Assembly (NCBI GenBank): GCA_035264885.1
Contig: DATFPK010000022.1
Coordinates: 1-13,829, forward strand
Source of the DNA: DATFPK01 sp035264885
Lineage (GTDB): Bacteria; Actinomycetota; Thermoleophilia; Solirubrobacterales; 70-9
DNA: 13,829 bases
Direction of reading: 5' to 3'
In this document: in pieces, positions 1-7,122 of the stretch
Layout: each line of letters begins with the position of its first letter
Position numbering within the stretch: the stretch's first letter is position 1
Notes under the pieces: model-generated
Seen by the model: only the letters and a program-made list of their open reading frames with translations
Database searches by the model: none
Told to the model about the DNA's origin: nothing
Made by a program: the position numbers and the translations under genes

Positions 1-1
1 C

Positions 2-658
2 TCACGCGAGCACCTCGGCGGCGGCGCCGCAGTCGCGCACCCGCCCGGCTTCGAGCCGGACCACCCAGTCGCCGAGCCGCAGCGCCTGGACGGGGTCGTG
101 GCTGACGAGGACGAGCGAGAGCCCGAGCTCCTCGCGCAGCCGCCGCAGCGTCCGCTCGACCGCGTCGCGGGTCTCCTGGTCGAGCGCCGCGGTCGGCTCG
201 TCGAGCAGCAGGACCGAGGGGCTCTGCGCCAGCGCCCGGGCCAGCATGACTCGCTGCTGCTCGCCGACCGATAGCTGACCGACGACCCGGTCGGCAAACG
301 AGGAGGCGAGGCCGGCGTGCCCCAGGCAGTCCGCCACGTCGAGGTCCCGCCCGGCCAGCCGCGCCGCGAAGGCGAGGTTCTCCTCGGCGGTGCCGGGCAG
401 CAGCGCGGGCAGCTGGGGCACCAGCGCCACCTCACGCCGCAGCGCCAGCGGGTCGCGCTCGGCGAGCGGCCGCTCGCGGTAGAGGATCTCGCCCTCACCG
501 GGGTCGGCGAGCCGGTTGAGCAGCCGCAACAGCGTCGACTTCCCCGCTCCCGACGGGCCGACCACCGCGGTCGTCCCGTCCGGCAGATCGGCCGACACGC
601 CGCTCAGCACGTCCCTTCCTCCTCGCCGCAGGGAGACGTCGTGCAGCGAGAAGAGCAC
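2..658 (-). CDS. ABC transporter ATP-binding protein (FetA/YbbL- or PstB-like)
   Basis: Nucleotide-binding subunit of an ABC transporter, acting on the cytoplasmic face of the membrane. All NBD motifs are present in the 218-residue product: Walker A GPSGAGKST at 34-42, Q-loop Gln82, signature LSVGE at 129-133 (second Gly of the usual LSGGE replaced by Val), Walker B LLLDEP at 150-155, D-loop around 157-160 and H-loop His187. The frame stays open further upstream, but that extension is Arg-rich and unlike the family. I chose the GTG at 658 because the protein then begins LFSLHDVSL, a normal NBD first strand. A GATCAT hexamer lies 6 bases before this GTG and there is no Shine-Dalgarno. The compact size and the APQ-loop region resemble the FetA/YbbL type, whose partner is a FetB/UPF0014 permease. 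No permease is in the window; it would lie beyond the left edge. The substrate is unknown. Confidence 0.85.
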   Translation of the reverse strand: MLFSLHDVSLRRGGRDVLSGVSADLPDGTTAVVGPSGAGKSTLLRLLNRLADPGEGEILYRERPLAERDPLALRREVALVPQLPALLPGTAEENLAFAARLAGRDLDVADCLGHAGLASSFADRVVGQLSVGEQQRVMLARALAQSPSVLLLDEPTAALDQETRDAVERTLRRLREELGLSLVLVSHDPVQALRLGDWVVRLEAGRVRDCGAAAEVLA

Positions 659-747
659 GGCGCCATGATCGCAAGAGCGCGCCCGCCGGACGCCGCGGCG
701 CAGGAGCCGGCGGTTCCGCGGTGGAAGAATGCGGGTAGGCGATTCCA

Positions 748-1716
748 ATGGCGCGCGCAATCTGGTCAGGAACGATCTCCTTCGGGCTCCTCAACGTGCC
801 CGTGAAGCTCTACAGCGCGGTTTCGCGCAAGACGATCCGCTTCAACGAGCTGCGCGAGTCCGACAACGCGCGGGTCCGTCACAAGCGGGTGGCCGAGGGG
901 ACCGACGAGGAGGTGTCCTACGACGAGATCGTCAAGGGCTACGAGCTGACGAAGGACCGCTACGTCACCTTCACCCGCGAGGAGCTGGCCGAGCTCGATC
1001 CCGCGAAGACGCGGACGATCGAGATCCAGGACTTCGTCGACATCTCCGACATCGACCCGATCTACTTCGAGAGCCCGTACTACCTCGGCCCCGCCGAGGG
1101 CGCCGAGAAGGCGTATTCGCTGCTCGGCGAGGCGATGGAGCGGTCGGGCAAGGCGGCGATCGCCCGCTTCGTGCTCCGCAACCGCGAGCACCTGGCGGCG
1201 ATCCGCGCCAGTGGGGGCGTCCTGACGATGACGACGATGCGGTTCGCCGATGAGGTCGTCTCTCCCGACGAGCTCGAGGACGAGCTGCCGCAGGACAAGC
1301 CGAAGGTCCAGAAGCGCGAGGTCGAGATGGCCGAGCGGCTGATCGATTCGCTGACCGCGGACTTCGACCCCTCCCAGTACCGGGACGAGTACCGCGAGGA
1401 CCTGCTCTCGATGATCGAGCGCAAGGCACAGGGCAAGGAGGTCGTCGCGCCGACCGCCGAGGAGCCCGAGCCGACCAAGGCGCCGGACCTGATGGCCGCG
1501 CTCGAGGAGTCGATCGCCGCCGTCTCGGGATCCGGCGGCGGCAAGAAGTCGGGCCGCGACGGTGGCGGCAAGTCGAAGGCCAAGCCGAAGTCGAAGTCCG
1601 GCACTGGCAGCCGCTCGAAGCCCTCCTCGAAGTCGGGCGCCAAGAGCTCCTCCAACGGCTCCGGCTCGAAGTCCCGCTCCAAGTCGACACGCTCGAAGTC
1701 GAAGTCGCGCAGCTAG
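748..1716 (+). CDS. ku: Ku, non-homologous end-joining DNA-end-binding protein
   Basis: Bacterial Ku forms a homodimeric ring on double-strand DNA ends and recruits LigD for repair. The product has 322 residues and starts with the family signature SFGLLNVPVKLY (residues 11-22). The Ku core beta-barrel domain follows through about residue 255, including the conserved stretches around GPAEGAEKAYSLL and LTMTTMRFADEV. Residues from about 260 to the end form a low-complexity tail of Lys, Ser, Gly and Arg with many SKS units. Basic C-terminal tails are known in mycobacterial and Streptomyces Ku, where they aid DNA binding. The ATG at 748 gives the standard N-terminus (MARAIWSGTISF); the Shine-Dalgarno is weak. 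It is divergent from the ABC ATPase, with 89 bases between the two starts. The LigD polymerase gene follows after 6 bases, so the two form an NHEJ operon. Confidence 0.96.
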   Translation: MARAIWSGTISFGLLNVPVKLYSAVSRKTIRFNELRESDNARVRHKRVAEGTDEEVSYDEIVKGYELTKDRYVTFTREELAELDPAKTRTIEIQDFVDISDIDPIYFESPYYLGPAEGAEKAYSLLGEAMERSGKAAIARFVLRNREHLAAIRASGGVLTMTTMRFADEVVSPDELEDELPQDKPKVQKREVEMAERLIDSLTADFDPSQYRDEYREDLLSMIERKAQGKEVVAPTAEEPEPTKAPDLMAALEESIAAVSGSGGGKKSGRDGGGKSKAKPKSKSGTGSRSKPSSKSGAKSSSNGSGSKSRSKSTRSKSKSRS

Positions 1717-1722
1717 CGCGTC

Positions 1723-2676
1723 TTGGCGCCGAAGCCAAAGGCGGGCGAGCGGCTGGTCGAGGTCGACGGGCGTGAGCTGAAGCTGACCAACCTCGACAAG
1801 GTCCTCTACCCGGAGGCCGGGTTCACCAAGGGGCAGATGCTCGACTACTACGCCCGGATCGCGCCGGCGATCATTCCCCACCTGAAGGACCGGCCGCTGA
1901 CCCTGAGGCGGTTCCCAGAAGGGGTCGATGACCTCGACGCCGCCTTCTTCGAGAAGCGCTGCCCGAAGCACCGGCCGGAATGGGTGAAGACGGTCACCGC
2001 TCTGGCCGGGCCGAACGCCGGCGACATCGACTTCTGCGCCTGCCAGGACGTGCCGACGCTGATCTGGATCGCCCAGCTCGCGGCGGTCGAGCTCCACCCG
2101 TCGCTGTCGCTCGCCAAGGCGCCGGAACGGCCGACGGTCCTTGCCTTCGACCTCGATCCAGGCCCGCCCGCCGACGTCATCGACTGCTGCCGGGTCGCGC
2201 TGCGCGTCCGCGAGCTGTTCGGCCACTTCGGCCTCGAGTGCTTCCCGAAGACGTCGGGATCGAAGGGCCTCCAGGTCTACGTCCCGCTCAACACCAAGAC
2301 CGACTACGAGGAGACCAAGCCGTTCGCACGGGCGATCGCCCAGCTGCTCGAGAAGCAGACGCCTGGCGAGGTCGTCTCGAAGATGGCCAAGGTCGACCGC
2401 AAGAACAAGGTCTTCGTCGACTGGTCCCAGAACCACCAGCGCAAGACGACGATCGCGGTCTACTCGCTGCGGGCGCGACCGCGGCCCACGGTCTCGACCC
2501 CGGTCACGTGGGAGGAGGTCGAGGGCGCGCTTAAGAGCGGCAAGCCCGAGCGCCTGGTCTTCGAGGCCTCCGACGTGGTCGAGCGCTTCGAGCAGCGGCG
2601 CGACCTGTTCGCCGCGGTGCTTGAGCTGAAGCAGAAGCTGCCGAGCTTCGCGAAGATGAGCGCGGCGGCGGGCTAG
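1723..2676 (+). CDS. ligD: Stand-alone LigD polymerase (primase-polymerase) domain protein
   Basis: Archaeo-eukaryotic-primase-type polymerase of NHEJ. In this family the enzyme fills gaps and adds nucleotides, preferring ribonucleotides, at ends held by Ku. The product has 317 residues, about the length of one Pol domain, so the ATP-dependent ligase and 3'-phosphoesterase domains of full LigD are absent and must be encoded elsewhere if present. The N-terminal motif LTNLDKVLYPEAGFTK (21-36) is typical. The metal-binding FDLDPG gives Asp143 and Asp145, and the third Asp is Asp233 in FVDWSQN. The TSGSKGLQVYVPL segment (177-189) has Gln184 where well-studied LigD polymerases have His. The start is TTG at 1723, 6 bases after the ku stop; the residues after it match the family and no better start is seen. 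The stop codon lies in a CTAG shared with convergent ridA. Confidence 0.93.
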   Translation: MAPKPKAGERLVEVDGRELKLTNLDKVLYPEAGFTKGQMLDYYARIAPAIIPHLKDRPLTLRRFPEGVDDLDAAFFEKRCPKHRPEWVKTVTALAGPNAGDIDFCACQDVPTLIWIAQLAAVELHPSLSLAKAPERPTVLAFDLDPGPPADVIDCCRVALRVRELFGHFGLECFPKTSGSKGLQVYVPLNTKTDYEETKPFARAIAQLLEKQTPGEVVSKMAKVDRKNKVFVDWSQNHQRKTTIAVYSLRARPRPTVSTPVTWEEVEGALKSGKPERLVFEASDVVERFEQRRDLFAAVLELKQKLPSFAKMSAAAG

Positions 2677-3059
2677 AGGGCGATCACCGCGTCGATCTCC
2701 ACCAGCGCTCCCTTCGGCAGCTCGACGACGCCGACCGCGGCGCGCGCCGGCGGCTCGTCGCCGAAGAATGCACCGTAGGCCTCGTTGATCTCGGCGAAGT
2801 CTCCGAGCCTGGTGGTGTAGATGGTCAGCCGCACGGCGCGGTCGAGCGCGGTCCCGGCGGCCTCGCAGACGGCGGCCAGGTTCTCCAGACAGCGGGTGGC
2901 CTGCGCGGCCGGGGTCTCGCCGCTGATCTCGCCGCTCTCGGGATCGAGCGGCACCTGGCCTGAGCAGAAGAGCAGGTCCCCCGCGCGGACGGCATGGCTG
3001 TAAGGGCCGACGGCGTCTGGTGCGCCCTCGGCGTCGACGACGGACCGCTCGCTGCTCAC
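2673..3059 (-). CDS. ridA: RidA family 2-iminobutanoate/2-iminopropanoate deaminase
   Basis: Cytosolic trimeric enzyme of the YjgF/YER057c/UK114 family. It hydrolyses the reactive enamine/imine intermediates released by PLP-dependent threonine and serine dehydratases to 2-ketobutyrate or pyruvate. At 128 residues it is the normal length. Visible family features are GPYSHAV (18-24), FCSGQ (31-35), the catalytic-type Arg106 in PPARAAVGV (equivalent to E. coli Arg105) and Glu121 near the C-terminus. The start is GTG at 3059, overlapping the dehydratase stop in a GTGA. The end of the upstream gene supplies a strong AGGAGGAGG Shine-Dalgarno a few bases before this GTG. The pair is therefore probably translationally coupled, and the dehydratase is the obvious source of substrate. 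The stop overlaps that of the convergent LigD polymerase gene. Confidence 0.95.
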   Translation of the reverse strand: MSSERSVVDAEGAPDAVGPYSHAVRAGDLLFCSGQVPLDPESGEISGETPAAQATRCLENLAAVCEAAGTALDRAVRLTIYTTRLGDFAEINEAYGAFFGDEPPARAAVGVVELPKGALVEIDAVIAL

Positions 3060-4309
3060 GCTTCCTCCTCCTCTGGCTGGACCACTTCGCTGATCGGGTA
3101 CCCATGGCGCTCGAGCGAAGCGACGATCTCCCCGGCGTGCTCGGTCCCGCGGGTCTCGAGGATCATCTCCACCCCGGTCTCCGACATCCCGAGGCGCACG
3201 CCCTCGCGCAGGTGGCGGACGTCGACGACGTTGGCGCCCGTTTCGGCGACCCGCTCGAGCAGTCGCGCCAGCGAGCCCGGGCGGTCGGAGATCGTCGTCA
3301 GGAGGACGACCCCGCGGCCCTGCTTGGTCTCGCTGCGCCGGGCGACCGCGGCGAGCAGCTCCTCGTCGACGTTGCCGCCGGAGAGGATCACCGCGGTCGT
3401 CCCGTCGGCGGCCGCTTCGTCGGCGCCCTCGAGCAGGGCGGCGAGACCGACCGCGCCGGCCCCCTCGACCACCAGCTTCGCCTCGGCGAGGAGCACGCCC
3501 ATGGCGTCACCGACCTCGTCCTCGCCGACGACCACCACGCGGTCGACCCACTGTTCCACCAGCGGCAGGGTCAGCCGGCCGGGGCGCTTGACCGCGATCC
3601 CGTCGGCGATCGTCTCCGCCGCCTGGGCGGCCACGGCCTCGCCAGCCGCGAGCGAGCCGGGGTAGGGCGCGCAGGCCTCGACCTGGACGCCGACGACCTC
3701 GACGTCGGGCCGCTCGGACTTGACCGCGATCGCGATTCCTGCAGCGAGGCCGCCGCCGCCGAGGGGCACGAGGACCCGGGCGAGGTCCGGCGCGTCCTCG
3801 ACCAGTTCGAAGCCGACCGTGCCCTGGCCGGCGACGACGACGGGGTCGTCGAACGGGTGGACGAACTCCGCCCCCTCGGCGTCGGCGAACGCGAGTGCCC
3901 GCTCGACGCAGTCGTCGACCGTGCCTTCGCCGGTGTGCAGGTGGGCGCCGAGTCTCGCCGCGGGCGCGGTCTTGGAGACCGGCGCACCGACCGGGACGAA
4001 GAGGTCGCAGGAAACGCCCTGGCGCTGCGCCGCCAAGGCCAGGGCGTGGCCGTGGTTGCCCGCGGTGCCGGCGACGACGCCGCGCTCCGCCGCGGCCGTC
4101 GAGGAGAGCAGCTTGGCGGTGGCGCCGCGCATCTTGAAGGAGCCCGAGTGCTGGAGGCTCTCGCACTTCAGCGCGACCCGCCCGCGGGCGCGGGCCTCGA
4201 TCGCGGGGAAGGAGAGCAGCGGGGTTCGGACCACCGACCCGCGGATCCCCTCAGCCGTCCGGCGGATGTCGTCGGCCGAGACCACGGCGGCAATGGGCTC
4301 CGAACCCAT
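3056..4309 (-). CDS. ilvA: Threonine/serine ammonia-lyase (threonine dehydratase) with C-terminal ACT domain
   Basis: PLP enzyme of fold type II that deaminates threonine to 2-ketobutyrate, and often serine to pyruvate. Numbered from the ATG at 4309 (417 residues), the PLP lysine is Lys59 in SGSFKMRGA, the phosphate-binding glycine loop GGGG is at 184-187, and SGGNVDEE precedes the C-terminal part. The last 80 or so residues start at VVLLTTISDRPGSL and form one ACT domain. This is the roughly 400-residue catabolic/TdcB-like architecture, not the 500-residue biosynthetic IlvA with a longer regulatory region, so ilvA is used loosely and tdcB is possible. The usual ASAGNHAQG is GTAGNHGHA here. 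A GTG at 4318 would add three residues. I prefer the ATG because TAGCGT lies 7 bases before it, as in other leaderless starts here, and GGGGGA is also adjacent. It ends in a Glu-rich tail that overlaps ridA. Confidence 0.93.
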   Translation of the reverse strand: MGSEPIAAVVSADDIRRTAEGIRGSVVRTPLLSFPAIEARARGRVALKCESLQHSGSFKMRGATAKLLSSTAAAERGVVAGTAGNHGHALALAAQRQGVSCDLFVPVGAPVSKTAPAARLGAHLHTGEGTVDDCVERALAFADAEGAEFVHPFDDPVVVAGQGTVGFELVEDAPDLARVLVPLGGGGLAAGIAIAVKSERPDVEVVGVQVEACAPYPGSLAAGEAVAAQAAETIADGIAVKRPGRLTLPLVEQWVDRVVVVGEDEVGDAMGVLLAEAKLVVEGAGAVGLAALLEGADEAAADGTTAVILSGGNVDEELLAAVARRSETKQGRGVVLLTTISDRPGSLARLLERVAETGANVVDVRHLREGVRLGMSETGVEMILETRGTEHAGEIVASLERHGYPISEVVQPEEEEA

Positions 4310-4529
4310 GTCCCCCACGCTAACGGGGGCGGTGGTCTAGGCGGCTCAAGCGAATGGGCAATCCGGGCGGCTACCTGAAGCTGCGCCCGCACTTCTGCTT
4401 TCACGCGGAAGGGGAGGCGAGCAGCATCGCTACACAGGGGAAGCACCGCATCGAGCTCCGGCGTTAGTGCCCCCCGGCGAGGAGCTGATGCCGGGCCCGT
4501 CCCGACCCATGCGCTAGTTTCGCGCCGCG

Positions 4530-4955
4530 GTGGAGCCTCACCAGACAGTGGTGTTTCGATGGCTGGCCGCCGGAGATGCGGGGGATCTGGACGCTTTCAA
4601 TGAGGTACTGCATCCGGACGTGGTGGTTCACGCGCCGCTCGGTCTTTCGACGACGAACCTCGATGATGAGAAGGCGGTGTGGAAGGACGCGCTGGCCGCC
4701 ATGCCAGACCTTCGCCACGAGTTAAAGGAGGTCGTGGTGGAGGGTGACGTCGAGATGGCCCGCGTAGTCGTGACGGGCACGATGGCGGGGGGCTTCGCCG
4801 GACTCGAGGGGTCTGGGCGCAGCTTTCGGATTGATCAGGCCGTGATCACCCACCTTCGCGACGGGAAGGTCTCCGAGGCGTGGGAGATCGCGGATATCGC
4901 CGCCCTCCGGGCACAGGTGACGGCCAACGGTCCTGGGCGTGGTGCGGTGAGGTAG
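4530..4955 (+). CDS. SnoaL-like / ester cyclase family protein (NTF2-like fold)
   Basis: Small 141-residue protein with the pattern of the SnoaL polyketide-cyclase-like (ester cyclase) branch of the NTF2 fold. It has an N-terminal helix with WLAAGDAGDLDAFNEVLHPD, a strand VVVHAP, a helix with AMPDLRHE, then strands around VVVEGDVEMARVVVTGTM, and a closing strand with GKVSEAWEIADIAAL. These folds bind small hydrophobic ligands, and some catalyse cyclisations or hydrolyses. Nothing here fixes the substrate, and no polyketide genes are nearby. The start is the GTG at 4530; TAGTTT lies 9 bases upstream and there is no clear Shine-Dalgarno. Codon use is less GC-biased than in the flanking genes. 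It is convergent with another NTF2-like gene 58 bases downstream. Confidence 0.82.
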   Translation: MEPHQTVVFRWLAAGDAGDLDAFNEVLHPDVVVHAPLGLSTTNLDDEKAVWKDALAAMPDLRHELKEVVVEGDVEMARVVVTGTMAGGFAGLEGSGRSFRIDQAVITHLRDGKVSEAWEIADIAALRAQVTANGPGRGAVR

Positions 4956-4958
4956 CCC

Positions 4959-4980
4959 GCGCAACCCCTGCGCACGATTT
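4959..4980. terminator. Weak hairpin between convergent genes
   Basis: In the 58-base gap between two convergent stop codons, GCGCA (4959-4963) and TGCGC (4969-4973) form a perfect 5-bp stem with the loop ACCCC. ACGATTT follows on the plus strand. The position suits a terminator for the rightward gene, but the stem is short and the T run is only three bases, so this is tentative. Confidence 0.28.
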
Positions 4981-5013
4981 GCGGCATCGGCGCCCGCCGC
5001 GTCCGAGTTGCGT

Positions 5014-5430
5014 CTATCGATCGTCGGTGCCGGCCATACGCCCGACCACCGCGTCGATGTCGGCGCCCTCACCCTCCACTTCATCCACGTAGAGGCGCCC
5101 CCAAGAAATGCGCTCGTCGCGGATACCCATGATGAGGACGCCCCGCTCCTCGAATGGATTTCCGTTCGCTTTCGTGCCTGTCCAGTGAATCTCCGTGAAG
5201 ACCGTGTCGCCATCGACCGCCGACCGGACGATGTCCGCGTGAAAGTCAGGGATGCTCTTCAGCAGTGCCGACCAGTTCTTGCGGACCTGGTCGATCCCCT
5301 GGAAGGTCCGCGCAGGGTAGATCGGCTGCTCGCTGCGATAGTCCTCATGGAAGCAAGCGAGCATCGCTTCGAGATCGTGCGCGTTCTGCGCAGCCGTGAG
5401 CCTCTCCATGAGGGCGCGTAAGTCGCCCAC
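5014..5430 (-). CDS. Nuclear transport factor 2 (SnoaL-like) family protein
   Basis: 138-residue protein of the NTF2/SnoaL-like superfamily. The N-terminal helix has LTAAQNAHDLEAMLACFHEDYRS, followed by FQGIDQVRKNW and IPDFHADIVRS, then the strands DTVFTEIHWTGT, ERGVLIMGIRDERI and GRLYVDEVE. This is the usual helix-helix-curved-sheet order. It resembles general NTF2-like proteins of unknown substrate, and function cannot be assigned. The start is GTG at 5430; TAGGCT lies 6 bases before it and TTGCGC lies 18 bases further upstream, which fits a leaderless transcript. An ATG at 5409 is an alternative. It shares a fold with the convergent neighbour, but the two sequences are not obviously close paralogues. 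Confidence 0.8.
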   Translation of the reverse strand: MGDLRALMERLTAAQNAHDLEAMLACFHEDYRSEQPIYPARTFQGIDQVRKNWSALLKSIPDFHADIVRSAVDGDTVFTEIHWTGTKANGNPFEERGVLIMGIRDERISWGRLYVDEVEGEGADIDAVVGRMAGTDDR

Positions 5431-5436
5431 CGAGCA

Positions 5437-5466
5437 AGCCTAGTTCAGCGGTGGGACTCCGCGCAA
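5437..5466 (-). promoter_or_regulatory. Putative leaderless promoter of the NTF2-like gene
   Basis: On the minus strand TTGCGC (5461-5466) is followed after 18 bases by TAGGCT (5437-5442), and the GTG start begins 6 bases later. The -35 matches TTGACA at four positions, and the -10 fits TANNNT. No Shine-Dalgarno is present. The 273 bases from 5431 to 5703 otherwise hold only this promoter, the decarboxylase promoter and an open frame without a credible start. Confidence 0.45.
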
Positions 5467-5690
5467 CCGCCCCCTCGAGAAGCTTCGAAGCCCGCGCGCG
5501 CGTCAGCGACGGATCCCGAACAAGCTGAACTCCGCGGTGGTGCGCGCGATCGGCACCGAGCTGCTCACGGTCAGGATCGACCTCGATGCCCGTGAGCTGC
5601 GCGAGCGCGCGTGTGGCTCGCTCGCGGAGGGTACGGCGGCGCGCCGTGGCGCAGCCCGTCGCCACCCTAGCGCGGGGCGCGTGAAACCGG

Positions 5691-5696
5691 TCTAAT
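5691..5696 (+). promoter_or_regulatory. -10 element of the PLP decarboxylase gene
   Basis: TCTAAT matches TATAAT at five of six positions and ends 7 bases before the GTG start at 5704. No Shine-Dalgarno precedes that GTG, so a leaderless transcript is likely. No convincing -35 hexamer is visible 16-18 bases upstream. Confidence 0.45.
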
Positions 5697-5703
5697 CCGG
5701 CCG

Positions 5704-7122
5704 GTGCCCGACCCGCTCGAAGCCCGGCCGGAGCTGGACGAAGCTCTGCGCCTCGCCGCCGATGAGGCGCGCGCGTACCTCGAGGGACTTGACGAGGCTC
5801 CGGTCCTGGACAGCGGCGCCGTGGCGGCGATCTCGTCCTGGGAGGACCGGCTCCCCGACCGCGGCGAGGGCAGCCTTGCGACCCTGACCGAGCTCGCCCG
5901 CCGGGGGCGTGAGGCGGCCACCCGCTCGAGCGGCCCCCGCTTCTTCCACTTCGTCATGGGCGGCGGCACGCCCGCCGCCCTCGGCGCCGACTGGCTCGCC
6001 TCCGCCTACGACCAGGTGGCGTTCGGCTGGGCCTCCTCGCCGATGGCGGCGCGGCTCGAGCAGGTCGCCACCGATTGGCTCCGGCAGCTGTTCGATCTGC
6101 CGGAGGGCCTGACCGGCGTGCTCACCACCGGCGCGACGATGGCCAACTTCGTCGGCCTGATCGCCGCCCGCAACTGGTGGGCCGAGCAGCACGGGGTCGA
6201 CGTCGAGGAGAGCGGCCTCGCCGGGCTGCCCGAGCCGGTGGTCCTCTCGAGCGGCTACCTCCACCCCAGCGCCGCGCAGGCGGTCGGCATGCTCGGCCTC
6301 GGCCGGGGCAGCATCAAACGCCTCGCCCGCGACGACGTGGGACGGCTCGACCGCGAGGCGCTCGCAAGCGAGCTGGCGGGCGGCGAGCCGGCGATCGTGG
6401 TCGCCAACGCCGGCGAGGTCAACGCCGGCGACTTCGATCCGATCGCGGCGATGGCCGACCTCAGCGAGGAGCACGGCGCCTGGCTGCACGTCGACGGGGC
6501 CTTCGGCCTCTTCGCCCGCCTGGCGCCCGAGTCGCGCGACCTGACCGAGGGCATCGAGCGCGCCGACTCGATCGCGTCCGACGCCCACAAGTGGCTGAAC
6601 GTCCCCTACGACTGCGGCTTCGCCTTCGTCCGCGAGGCCGAGCGGCTGCCCCGGGCGCTGAACGTCGGCGCGCCCTACCTCCCCTCGCCCGACGACCCGC
6701 ATCCCAACCCCGGCTTCCTCAGCCCCGAGAACTCGCGCCGGGCCAGGGCGCTGGCGGTCTGGGCGACCCTGCGCGCCTACGGTCGCGACGGGCACCGGGA
6801 GATGGTCGAGCGCCACCTCCGACTCGCCCGCCACCTCGCGCAGCTGGTCGACGACGCGCCCGAGCTCGAGCGGCTCGCCGACGTCAGGCTCAACATCGTG
6901 CCGTTCCGGGCGGCGCCGCAGGGCGTTCCTGAGGCCGAGCTGGACGACCTCAACCGCCGGCTCGGGGAGGCGCTGCTGCGGGACGGGCGCGTGTTCGCCG
7001 GCACGACGACCTACGGCGACCGGGTCGCGCTGCGGCCGGCGATCGTCAACTGGCAGACCACGGAGCGCGACGTCGAGCTGCTGGTCGAGGTCGTGCGCGA
7101 GCTGGTCGCGGCCGAGCGCTGA
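5704..7122 (+). CDS. Group II PLP-dependent decarboxylase (aromatic-amino-acid/glutamate decarboxylase-like)
   Basis: 472-residue fold type I PLP enzyme of the pyridoxal-dependent decarboxylase family. The family decarboxylates amino acids such as aromatic amino acids, glutamate, aspartate or diaminobutyrate; the substrate here is not evident. Visible motifs are the FFHFVMGGGTPAA substrate-loop region, TTGATMANFVGL (cofactor phosphate binding), HVDGAFG with the pyridine-N-binding Asp264, and SDAHKWLNVPYDCG with the Schiff-base Lys296. Most homologues read HVDAA where this one has HVDGA. The length is normal for the family. The start is GTG at 5704, set by a TCTAAT box 7 bases upstream. It is a single gene: divergent from the NTF2-like gene, and its TGA stop abuts the convergent gcvPB stop with no base between. 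A role beside glycine metabolism is possible but not shown. Confidence 0.9.
   Translation: MPDPLEARPELDEALRLAADEARAYLEGLDEAPVLDSGAVAAISSWEDRLPDRGEGSLATLTELARRGREAATRSSGPRFFHFVMGGGTPAALGADWLASAYDQVAFGWASSPMAARLEQVATDWLRQLFDLPEGLTGVLTTGATMANFVGLIAARNWWAEQHGVDVEESGLAGLPEPVVLSSGYLHPSAAQAVGMLGLGRGSIKRLARDDVGRLDREALASELAGGEPAIVVANAGEVNAGDFDPIAAMADLSEEHGAWLHVDGAFGLFARLAPESRDLTEGIERADSIASDAHKWLNVPYDCGFAFVREAERLPRALNVGAPYLPSPDDPHPNPGFLSPENSRRARALAVWATLRAYGRDGHREMVERHLRLARHLAQLVDDAPELERLADVRLNIVPFRAAPQGVPEAELDDLNRRLGEALLRDGRVFAGTTTYGDRVALRPAIVNWQTTERDVELLVEVVRELVAAER

Noticed and set aside
766..3105. A 779-codon open frame on the minus strand opposite ku and ligD
   Set aside because: It is antisense to two clearly recognisable genes. 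The product is Arg/Leu/Gly-rich low complexity, as expected when a GC3-biased gene is read on the other strand.
4354..4467. 37-residue plus-strand small ORF starting MGNPGGYLKLRP
   Set aside because: It has no Shine-Dalgarno or promoter-like box, no recognisable similarity, and the length is expected by chance. It would need ribosome profiling or conservation to be called.
5345..5665. 106-codon minus-strand open frame upstream of the NTF2-like gene
   Set aside because: It overlaps the N-terminal coding part of the NTF2-like gene in another frame, and its composition is Arg/Ala-rich without motifs.
5444..5695. Open plus-strand frame containing NKLNSAVVRAIGTELLTV and ending at TAA 5693-5695
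   Set aside because: It looks somewhat protein-like with high-GC third positions, and could be a gene remnant. There is no credible start or RBS, it overlaps promoters of the flanking genes, and I recognise no family.
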